Shown: in pieces, positions 1-6,531 of the stretch | Layout of the letters: each line of letters opens with the position of its first letter | Numbering within the stretch: position 1 is the first letter of the stretch | Assembly: GCA_945637645.1 (NCBI GenBank) | Contig: CALZDK010000088.1 | Coordinates: 1 to 8,481, forward strand | Origin: an uncultured Prevotella sp. | Lineage (GTDB): Bacteria > Bacteroidota > Bacteroidia > Bacteroidales > Bacteroidaceae | Direction of reading: 5' to 3' | Length of the DNA: 8,481 nt | The notes under the pieces: generated by a model | Seen by the model: the letters and a program-made list of their open reading frames with translations, nothing else | The model's database searches: none | Told to the model about the DNA's origin: nothing | Made by a program: the position numbers and the translations under genes

Positions 1-38
1 TTACCATAAGAGATAAAAATTCCAAAGCGTACCAAGTT

Positions 39-55
39 ATTTTTTTATCATCACT
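39..55 (+). repeat. 17-bp direct repeat, copy 1 (upstream of operon)
   Basis: The sequence atttttttatcatcact occurs here and, identically, at 6151-6167. The flanking bases differ on both sides (t/a before, a/t after), so the match is exactly 17 bp. The two copies bracket the three-gene operon and nothing else. Copy 2 is the T-tract of a terminator, so copy 1 may be the tail of a terminator for the gene upstream of the window, but I see no hairpin in positions 1-38. Confidence 0.6.
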
Positions 56-86
56 AATATTGTCAAACCATATTATTTGCATAAAT

Positions 87-137
87 AATCGAGTAGGATG
101 TAAACGCTAATCAATGGCGTTTACCTCCTGCTCGATT
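87..137. terminator. Large inverted repeat, probable (bidirectional) terminator
   Basis: Arms 87-107 and 117-137 pair over 21 positions with 19 Watson-Crick pairs, one G-T pair and one mismatch, around a 9-base loop (108-116). The outer part is aatcgag/ctcgatt and the inner part is gtaaacgc/gcgttta(c). The right arm runs into ttttcgttt, giving a short T-tract, which fits termination of a gene entering from the left. Because it sits about 150 bp before the susC-like start, an operator or leader-RNA role is also possible. Confidence 0.5.
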
Positions 138-214
138 TTCGTTTCCCGTAATCTCATATTGGGCGTACAACAAAAAAACAGGTATTTAGGGTGCCCTCTT
201 TGCTGGGTTTTACG

Positions 215-244
215 TTGATAAGGCATAAACACAAAATAATTTCT
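215..244 (+). promoter_or_regulatory. Weak candidate promoter for the operon
   Basis: A TTG at 215-217 is followed after 19 bp by TAATTTCT at 237-244. The spacing matches the Bacteroidetes -33/-7 pattern (TTTG, 19-21 bp, TAnnTTTG), but the -7 element differs at its last two bases. The receptor has an STN domain, so an ECF sigma factor with other sequence needs may drive the operon. This is a weak call. Confidence 0.3.
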
Positions 245-283
245 ATAGAAGCAGGACATTTAACAACTTAAAACAAGAGTAAG

Positions 284-3200
284 ATGGGAATAAAGAAAGT
301 CATTATTTTGGCCACTCTTTTACTGCTGCCGCCGTCACTGACAGGCAATGCGGCGGTCTTTGCTCAACAGCAGGGCAAACTTTATGAGAGGGTAATCAGC
401 AACGAGTCGCTTCCAAATGTGCTAAAGCAGTTGGAAAAACAGTTTTCAACACATATTGCGTTCACTTATGCTGACTTGAGCGAGATGAAAGTAAACGCAA
501 AAATCAATGCCAAAACTATCGATGAGGCACTTTTGCAGGTGCTCCAGGGGCTTCCTGTCAGTTACGAGCGACGTGGGAATACCATAGTGGTTAAGGCAAA
601 GGCAAAAGCCACACACTCTTCCAACACGGTCATGGTGGAAGGTGTCGTTGCCGACGAAAAGGGCGAGCCAATACCTGGTGTGACCGTGAAAGTGCCTGGA
701 AAGAAAAACATGACTACGATCAGTGACTCCAACGGACGCTTCGCCGTTGAACTTGATAAGGGTAAAGGCGTGTCGCTCGGATTCTCCTTCCTTGGCATGA
801 AAGACGCTGTTTATTACACCACATGCCGCAAGGATGTTGACAACGTCGTAATAACGATGAAGGAGGACGACCAGACTCTTGAGGAAGTTGTGGTGACAGG
901 TTACGGCAACATCAAGAAATCATCATACACAGGCTCCGCCTCAACCATGAACGCCGAGAAGCAGAAAGAACTGCCCGTCGTCACGGTGTCGCAGATGATG
1001 GAGGGAAACCTTTCTGGTATTTCCATCAGCACCAACAGCGGAACGCCTGGTGCAGCATCCTACATAACGGTGAGAGGCATCGGCTCGCTGTCGGCATCCA
1101 ATGAGCCGCTTTATGTGCTCGACGGAGTGCCGGTGATGTCTGGCAACATGTCGTCAAACTCTATGAACACCAGCGGACTTGGCATACTCAACACCCTTAA
1201 TCCTGGTGACATCGAGAACATCACCGTGCTGAAAGACGCAGCTTCCGCATCGCTCTATGGGGCAAGGGGAGCCAACGGAGTGATCCTCATAACGACAAGG
1301 AAGGGAAAGGCAGGAAAAACCTCCTATAACCTCAAGGCGAGCTTCGGTATCTCCGACTTTGCCTCTCAGTTCCGCCCAACAATGGGTGGCGACGAGCGCC
1401 GAAACCTAATCCTAGAGGGTCTGACCAACGCCAACATCGATGCTGGCGAGACTGTTGAATGGGCTGAGGAACACGCCGAGGAGATGATTGACCGATATGC
1501 AAAGATTCCAGCCAACGGATATGCCGACTGGGAAAGTGCCCTTTTCAGGAAAGCACTGCAGCAAAACTACGACTTCTCGGTCATGGGCGGCAACGACAAC
1601 ACAAGATTTGCCGGCTCTGTGAACTACACCAATCAGGAAAACGTGGCGCGCAACTCGGGATTCGAGCGCTACAGCGGTCACATGAACTTCAACAACAACT
1701 ACAAGAAGTTCGACCTCGCTATGAACGCCATCTTCTCGCTCACGAAAGAAAAGCCGCTACCGGGAGCCTCCTACTACAGCAATCCCATGTATGCCCTGAA
1801 AGCCTACCTCAACCCTTCAATACCAATATACAACGAAGACGGTTCGTATAACACCGACATACAGACACTTAACAACATGAACCTCGTTTACGAGAATGAA
1901 ATCAATAGCCACAAGAGCCGTGTGGCAAGGGCTTTTATGTCGGGGGAAGCAGGTTACACCTTCTTCAAGGGACTTAGACTCTCCACTATTTTCAACATTG
2001 ACTATACCAACACCAACGAGTTCAGATACTTCTCGCCCGACAGCTCCGACGGCAAAAGCCCTAACGGACAAGGCGACATATACAACACCGAGAACTTCAC
2101 ATACAACAGCAACACCCGGCTCAACTACGCTAAAAAACTCGGATTGCACTCCATCGACCTCCTTGCCGCCTACGAGATACACAAGTGGGACAAGACATTC
2201 ATCTTCGGCGAGGCCAAGGACTATGCCTCAAACAAAAAGCCCGTCCTCAACACCGCAAGCCAGCCTGTTGACATCGAGAACTATGACAGCGGCGACTCAA
2301 TGCTGTCATATGTGATTCGCGGAAACTACGACTACGACAACCGTTACTACTTCTCGTTCAGCTTCCGTCGCGACGGAAGCTCACGCCTTCACCCCGACAA
2401 CCGCTGGGACAATTTCTGGGCAGTATCAGGGTCATGGCGTTTCTCGCAGGAAAAGATGCTGAAGAAAGCAGAGTCATGGATCACCGACGCAAAGCTCAGG
2501 ATGAGCTACGGCGTCAACGGCAACATACCCTCGTCGCTCTTCTCCTACTACGGACTCTACGACATCACCTACTCCTACAACGACAGTCCGGCAATGGTGG
2601 AAAGCTCACTGAGCAACAGCAAGCTCAGCTGGGAGAAGAACTACTCGTTCAACGTCGGTCTCGACCTCTTCCTCTTCAACCGCATCTACGTGACCTTCGA
2701 CTGGTACACACGCACCACTCGCGACCTGCTGATGAGCAAGATGGTTGACCCGATAACAGGTTTCGGCTCCATTACCGACAATGTCGGCAAGATGAGAAAC
2801 ACCGGTTTCGAACTTGAGATTCGCTCGAACAATATCAACACCAACGACTTCTCCTGGACCACCACGTTTATCATGTCACACAACAAGAACAAGGTGCTGA
2901 AGCTCTCCGATGTACCTCAATACTATTCCGACAATTACTACATTGTAAAGGAAGGCTATTCCCTCGGAACAATTTGCCTGCGCGAATACGCTGGAGTTGA
3001 TCCGCAGACAGGTCTCCCGCAGTACTACAGCAACAAGGATGTTGACGGAGTAAGGTCGCGCGAAATCGTCAACGACCCCAACGAGGCAGTCTCAGTGCCA
3101 CTTGAGAACATTTACCCGACACTCAGCGGAAGCCTCTCCAACACACTTAGCTACAAACTCGTTGACTTGAGCTTCAACTTCACATATTCGCTCGGCGGAC

Positions 3201-3595
3201 ATTCCTACGATGCCGGCATGTGGGCATTGCAAGACGACGGCTACTCATCGACTACACCCAAGAGCACCGAGTTGCGAAGACGCTGGCGCAATCCAGGCGA
3301 CATCACCGACGTGCCACGCTACGTCAACGGACAGACCTTCGGTGGATGGTGGCACTCGTCAAGAGGCATCCATAGCACCGACCACCTGCGCCTAAAGAAC
3401 CTTATATTAGGAGTCAACGCCCCAGCAAAGTGGGCAAAGAATATTGGTCTGTCAAGCGCACGGCTGTTCTTCTCCGCCACCAACCTCCTCACACTGGCAA
3501 GCTACGACCAGTACGACCCAGAACTCATGGGTACTGTCGCATTCAACATCCCTCCATTAAAAACATATTCCTTCGGATTGGAAATAGGATTCTAA
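284..3595 (+). CDS. SusC/RagA-like TonB-dependent outer-membrane transporter with STN domain
   Basis: This 1103-residue protein is a predicted outer-membrane beta-barrel that imports a ligand delivered by its SusD partner, using TonB-ExbBD energy. A signal peptide (about 1-27, likely cut after VFA) is followed by an STN domain (about 36-106), a carboxypeptidase-regulatory-like beta-sandwich (about 117-193), the TonB-box-like EEVVVTGYG (200-208) and a plug (about 212-340) with VRGIGSL (263-269), YVLDGVPV (277-284) and LNPGDIENITVLKDAA from 305. The rest is barrel, ending in aromatic Phe as expected for assembly by the Bam machinery. It is longer than plain SusC proteins (about 1000) because of the STN domain, which in this family usually contacts an inner-membrane FecR-type anti-sigma factor. 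The ATG at 284 directly precedes the signal peptide and has no Shine-Dalgarno, normal in this phylum. The family is certain. The substrate is unknown; the neighbours suggest peptides. Confidence 0.95.
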   Translation: MGIKKVIILATLLLLPPSLTGNAAVFAQQQGKLYERVISNESLPNVLKQLEKQFSTHIAFTYADLSEMKVNAKINAKTIDEALLQVLQGLPVSYERRGNTIVVKAKAKATHSSNTVMVEGVVADEKGEPIPGVTVKVPGKKNMTTISDSNGRFAVELDKGKGVSLGFSFLGMKDAVYYTTCRKDVDNVVITMKEDDQTLEEVVVTGYGNIKKSSYTGSASTMNAEKQKELPVVTVSQMMEGNLSGISISTNSGTPGAASYITVRGIGSLSASNEPLYVLDGVPVMSGNMSSNSMNTSGLGILNTLNPGDIENITVLKDAASASLYGARGANGVILITTRKGKAGKTSYNLKASFGISDFASQFRPTMGGDERRNLILEGLTNANIDAGETVEWAEEHAEEMIDRYAKIPANGYADWESALFRKALQQNYDFSVMGGNDNTRFAGSVNYTNQENVARNSGFERYSGHMNFNNNYKKFDLAMNAIFSLTKEKPLPGASYYSNPMYALKAYLNPSIPIYNEDGSYNTDIQTLNNMNLVYENEINSHKSRVARAFMSGEAGYTFFKGLRLSTIFNIDYTNTNEFRYFSPDSSDGKSPNGQGDIYNTENFTYNSNTRLNYAKKLGLHSIDLLAAYEIHKWDKTFIFGEAKDYASNKKPVLNTASQPVDIENYDSGDSMLSYVIRGNYDYDNRYYFSFSFRRDGSSRLHPDNRWDNFWAVSGSWRFSQEKMLKKAESWITDAKLRMSYGVNGNIPSSLFSYYGLYDITYSYNDSPAMVESSLSNSKLSWEKNYSFNVGLDLFLFNRIYVTFDWYTRTTRDLLMSKMVDPITGFGSITDNVGKMRNTGFELEIRSNNINTNDFSWTTTFIMSHNKNKVLKLSDVPQYYSDNYYIVKEGYSLGTICLREYAGVDPQTGLPQYYSNKDVDGVRSREIVNDPNEAVSVPLENIYPTLSGSLSNTLSYKLVDLSFNFTYSLGGHSYDAGMWALQDDGYSSTTPKSTELRRRWRNPGDITDVPRYVNGQTFGGWWHSSRGIHSTDHLRLKNLILGVNAPAKWAKNIGLSSARLFFSATNLLTLASYDQYDPELMGTVAFNIPPLKTYSFGLEIGF

Positions 3596-3602
3596 CAAAA
3601 CA

Positions 3603-5069
3603 ATGACAATTATGAAAAGAACAAAATATATCGCACTCATTTCCTGCATCTTCCTTGCATCATGCGGAAACGACTTCCTCGACAGGGAACCCTCTGACGA
3701 GATTACAACCGACGAGGCCATCACGCAACCTGCCGACGTGAAAAACGCCGTCAACGGACTATATGCACTCATGGCTTCCACATACTATTACAACTCAGCC
3801 ATGTTCCTATACGGCGACGTAAAGGGCGACGACATGCAGCCCACATGGTGGTCGAGCGGACGACAGTCATACACCTACTATTATTTCGAGCACTCGGCTG
3901 CAGTGCCCAATAGCGGCGGACTGTGGGGACGGCCATACTACATAATAAGAAACGCCTACAACATCATCGACGCCATCGACAACGGGAAGGTCATAGCAAA
4001 GGGAGAAAACCTCGACAACTACAAAGGTGAAGCCCTCGCTGCCATAGCTCTCTGCTATTTCGACCTGACAAGGGTATATGGCTATCCCTTCGCCAAGGAC
4101 AATGGTGCTTCGCCAGGAGTGCCGCTGCTCGACCATGCCATAGGCTACGGAACGGTGGTTGATAGAAACACCGTGGCAGAGTGTTACGACTTCATCATCA
4201 AACGCCTGAAGGAAGCCATACCACTCCTATCGAAGACACGCAACGACGGACATATCAACTCCTTCGCGGCAAGAGCACTGCTTGCAAGGACATATCTCTA
4301 CTGCGAGCGCAACCAGGAAGCCTTCGAGACCGCAGACCAACTCATCCGCGACATCAACTCCACGGGCATATACTCCCTCGCCTCCAACGCGAATTACGTG
4401 AATATGTTCGCCCACGACAACAAGTTCGGCACGGAAGCCCTTTTCCAGATTGCCAACACGCCCACTTCCAATCCTGGACGCGACGGACTATCCTATCTGC
4501 TCCACTGGTGGGGCTACGCTGCTGTAGTGCTTACTGACGACTTCGCACAAGAACTGAAAAACGACCCAGGCGATGTCAGGAACAAGCTCATCGCAACCTA
4601 TCAGGACGGAGGCGACCACCAGTACTACAACCTCCTGCTGAAATATCCAGGAGAAAAATACTACGACGTGCCTTCCTTCGACAACAACTACACCGTACTA
4701 AGGCTCTCGGAAGTCTATCTCATCGCCGCAGAGGCAGGACTCAAGGCTGGAGGACAATACCGTGACGCCGCACGACAGTATCTCAACAACATTGTCAACA
4801 GAGCCAATCCCAATGCCAACGTTGCCGATGCCGACTTCAACCTCGACCGTGTGCTCGATGAAAGGGCAAGAGAACTCGTTGGCGAGGGACACCGCTACTT
4901 CGACATGCTACGCAATGGGAAAACAATAGTAAGACAAGGAGGCAAGCACCTTGCCAACGTACCGGAAAGCATCGACTGGAACTTCAGCAAATGCGTGCTC
5001 CCCATCTCGCGCGACGAGTTCATCTTCAACCCCGACATGAAACAAAACGAGGGTTACGGAAAAGACTGA
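3603..5069 (+). CDS. SusD/RagB-like substrate-binding outer-membrane lipoprotein
   Basis: This is the predicted lid protein that binds substrate at the cell surface and caps the SusC-like channel. A signal peptide ends in the lipobox LASC, so Cys21 is the lipidation site, followed by the family-typical CGNDFLDREP. The helical TPR-like core carries LCYFDLTRVYGYPF from about 150 and GVPLL (172-176). The C-terminal SusD/RagB half shows LRLSEVYLIAAEA (366-378), DERARELVGEGHRYFDMLR (419-437) and the closing LPIS..E...NP...QN.GY (466-485). At 488 residues the length is ordinary and no part appears missing. It lies 7 bp after the susC-like stop, so the pair is surely cotranscribed. An in-frame ATG at 3612 (MKRTK) is equally plausible as the start and leaves a more typical signal peptide; the mature protein is the same. 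The surface is rich in Trp/Tyr (60-113), which does not tell glycan from peptide binding. Confidence 0.95.
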   Translation: MTIMKRTKYIALISCIFLASCGNDFLDREPSDEITTDEAITQPADVKNAVNGLYALMASTYYYNSAMFLYGDVKGDDMQPTWWSSGRQSYTYYYFEHSAAVPNSGGLWGRPYYIIRNAYNIIDAIDNGKVIAKGENLDNYKGEALAAIALCYFDLTRVYGYPFAKDNGASPGVPLLDHAIGYGTVVDRNTVAECYDFIIKRLKEAIPLLSKTRNDGHINSFAARALLARTYLYCERNQEAFETADQLIRDINSTGIYSLASNANYVNMFAHDNKFGTEALFQIANTPTSNPGRDGLSYLLHWWGYAAVVLTDDFAQELKNDPGDVRNKLIATYQDGGDHQYYNLLLKYPGEKYYDVPSFDNNYTVLRLSEVYLIAAEAGLKAGGQYRDAARQYLNNIVNRANPNANVADADFNLDRVLDERARELVGEGHRYFDMLRNGKTIVRQGGKHLANVPESIDWNFSKCVLPISRDEFIFNPDMKQNEGYGKD

Positions 5070-5096
5070 CGTAGAACAACTTAATTACAGGACAAA

Positions 5097-6116
5097 ATGA
5101 AAAAGAATTTATATTACCTCTGTCTCGCGGCTCTTCTCGCCAGCTTCGCGTCATGCTCAGACAACGACGATATGACGGAGGACATACAAACCAACTTCAC
5201 AAGTTTCAAGATAAAGGGTTACGAAAACGCCGTCACCACCATTGACGTGGCAACACGTACAGTGACTGTAAGGCTACCTGACGAGGTCACAAGCGGGAAA
5301 GACCTTGTGCCCATATTCACAGTATCGGAAGGCACACAGGCTTCCATCAACCGCGTCGTCCAGCAAAGCGGAGCAAACGCCATGGACTTCAGCGACGAGG
5401 TGCTCTATACCGTGGCAAATGCCGACTACTCGGCAAAGACAAGATGGCATGTAATCGTCACCAACAACGACTACACTGCAAAATACGGAATGGGCAACTT
5501 CCTCACCTATTGGTGGTCGAACAACGGCACCTCTCCCAACGGATACTACCTTCAACAGCAGCACACGGGCGAATACTCAAATGTCAATTGCGGACCGACT
5601 TGCGCCGTCATGGCACTCAAGTGGCGCGACCCCGACTGTAAAGTAACGGTCGAGGATGCCCGCAACACTGCCGTTTACAGCGAAATCGACGGAAGCACAT
5701 GGTGGTATCCGCGCGACATCTACAACTGCCTATGGAGATATGGGGTGGAAAACGTCTATTACTGGAACTTCAGCGGTGCATCGTACGACGGATACATAAG
5801 GGCGATATGCGACCTGCTCGAGCAAGGCAACCTCTGCATATCATGCCTAAACAACGGAAACATAAGCGAACAGACGGCTCTCAACAAAGAATATCACACC
5901 AATCGCTACTACAAAGGTGGTTCGGGTCACTATCTGCTAATCAAGGGCTACCGCGTGGTCAATGGGGTCACATGGTTGGAAGTCCATGACCCTTGGGGCA
6001 ACGACCTTAAATATTCCGACGGCAGCTTCTATGGTGCCAACCGCTACTACAAAGGGTACGAGGTTGCAACATCCATCGACTGGAACATCTGGACAGTAGT
6101 CGTTCCATACAAGTGA
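5097..6116 (+). CDS. Surface lipoprotein with C39-type papain-like cysteine peptidase domain
   Basis: This 339-residue protein is a predicted cell-surface lipoprotein peptidase. The signal peptide ends FASC, making Cys20 the lipid anchor. The following SDNDD resembles the Bacteroides surface-export signal (Ser plus acidic residues), so I infer display outside the cell. Residues about 34-124 form a beta-sandwich repeat like the DUF5018-type domains of Bacteroidetes surface proteins (SFKIKGYENAV, then VRLP, then MDFSDEVLYTV). Residues about 150-335 match the C39-like fold: Gln153-155 (possible oxyanion Gln), NCGPTCAVMAL with catalytic Cys165, GHYLLIKGY with His278 and VHDPWGN with Asp298. The triad order and spacing are complete. 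The gene starts 27 bp after the susD-like stop and ends 8 bp before a strong terminator, so it is the last gene of the operon. The substrate is unknown. A peptide or protein target is inferred from the fold; transglutaminase- or amidase-like chemistry is an alternative. Confidence 0.85.
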   Translation: MKKNLYYLCLAALLASFASCSDNDDMTEDIQTNFTSFKIKGYENAVTTIDVATRTVTVRLPDEVTSGKDLVPIFTVSEGTQASINRVVQQSGANAMDFSDEVLYTVANADYSAKTRWHVIVTNNDYTAKYGMGNFLTYWWSNNGTSPNGYYLQQQHTGEYSNVNCGPTCAVMALKWRDPDCKVTVEDARNTAVYSEIDGSTWWYPRDIYNCLWRYGVENVYYWNFSGASYDGYIRAICDLLEQGNLCISCLNNGNISEQTALNKEYHTNRYYKGGSGHYLLIKGYRVVNGVTWLEVHDPWGNDLKYSDGSFYGANRYYKGYEVATSIDWNIWTVVVPYK

Positions 6117-6124
6117 AAAATAAG

Positions 6125-6158
6125 ATTGGGCTATCCTTTATGGATGCCCAATTTTTTT
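6125..6158 (+). terminator. Intrinsic terminator of the three-gene operon
   Basis: The stem attgggc (6125-6131)/gcccaat (6146-6152) continues, past one bulged t at 6132, into atcc (6133-6136)/ggat (6142-6145) around the 5-base loop tttat. Seven T residues (6152-6158) follow. It starts 8 bp after the stop of the peptidase gene and separates this operon from the aminopeptidase gene. Confidence 0.92.
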
Positions 6159-6167
6159 ATCATCACT
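6151..6167 (+). repeat. 17-bp direct repeat, copy 2 (downstream of operon)
   Basis: This copy is identical to 39-55 (atttttttatcatcact). It begins inside the T-tract of the operon terminator and continues 9 bases beyond it, so poly-T alone does not explain the match. Confidence 0.6.
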
Positions 6168-6321
6168 TAACAACAACACCAGTGTTTAGTTGTTGAGTTT
6201 AGGTGGGTAAGGAGGGAAAGGGTTACTTTGGCTTCCGACGACTCAGAATAACTCGGCTTGCTTTGAGTGAGGGAGAGAAATGGCAAACCTTGCATCATGA
6301 AAAGTTTACAATTGTTAGGTA

Positions 6322-6357
6322 ACCATCCCGAAGGCATCTCGAAACCATACCGAAGGA
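6322..6357. repeat. Imperfect 22-bp-period direct repeat
   Basis: The 14-mer aaccatcccgaagg (6322-6335) recurs as aaccataccgaagg (6344-6357), with one difference at a 22-bp period. Only two units are present. Function unknown. Confidence 0.5.
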
Positions 6358-6403
6358 TGACGAAGTACAAAAAATCAACAAACTCTTCAAACTTCTCAAG
6401 ACC

Positions 6404-6424
6404 TAAAGTAAAGTCCCTACTTTA
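6404..6424. repeat. Small AT-rich inverted repeat before the aminopeptidase promoter
   Basis: The arms taaagta (6404-6410) and tacttta (6418-6424) are perfect complements around a 7-base loop, and six T residues follow at 6428-6433. It lies about 50 bp upstream of the -33 element. It could be a weak backup terminator or an operator; the stem is too AT-rich for a firm call. Confidence 0.35.
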
Positions 6425-6476
6425 ATGTTTTTTCCAATAGTTTGATGATTAAAGAGTGTTAAACCTGGGAAATGGT

Positions 6477-6507
6477 TTTGTGAATCGGAAAAAAAACGGT
6501 ACTTTTG
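6477..6507 (+). promoter_or_regulatory. Bacteroidetes-type housekeeping promoter for the aminopeptidase gene
   Basis: TTTG at 6477-6480 (-33) and TACTTTTG at 6500-6507 (-7, consensus TAnnTTTG) are separated by 19 bp, a full match to the sigma-ABfr consensus of this phylum. Transcription would begin around 6512-6516 and give a leader of roughly 15-20 bases before the ATG at 6532. The gene is therefore expressed independently of the upstream operon. Confidence 0.85.
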
Positions 6508-6531
6508 TGGCAAATAACGAAACTGAAAACA

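Larger units (their letters stand above)
1..283. other. Non-coding leader upstream of the susC-like gene
   Basis: I see no gene in this stretch. It is AT-rich and holds a T-tract with a 17-bp motif repeated after the operon (39-55), a large inverted repeat (87-137), a weak promoter-like pair (215-244) and an A-rich leader just before the ATG at 284. No coding end of an upstream gene can be recognised, so it is unclear whether the neighbour is a regulator such as an anti-sigma factor. Confidence 0.7.
6168..6476. other. Intergenic region without a convincing gene
   Basis: No open frame here has a recognisable product. The only longer frame, on the minus strand (6167-6370, 67 codons), has no identifiable domain, signal peptide or start context, and it ends next to the terminator. 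The region holds a short imperfect tandem repeat (6322-6357) and a small AT-rich inverted repeat (6404-6424). Decayed remains of an older gene or repeat are possible but cannot be shown. Confidence 0.6.

Noticed and set aside
5097..6116. Bacteriocin-leader processing peptidase
   Set aside because: There are no ABC exporter domains, no transmembrane segments and no double-glycine precursor gene nearby; the protein is a lipoprotein in a SusCD operon.
6167..6370. Minus-strand 67-codon frame in the intergenic region
   Set aside because: No domain, signal peptide or promoter could be seen, and the composition (closing CCC run) looks non-coding.
6505..6531. Upstream TTG start giving a 557-residue aminopeptidase
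   Set aside because: The TTG lies inside the -7 promoter element, so it would not be in the mRNA; homology begins after the ATG at 6532.
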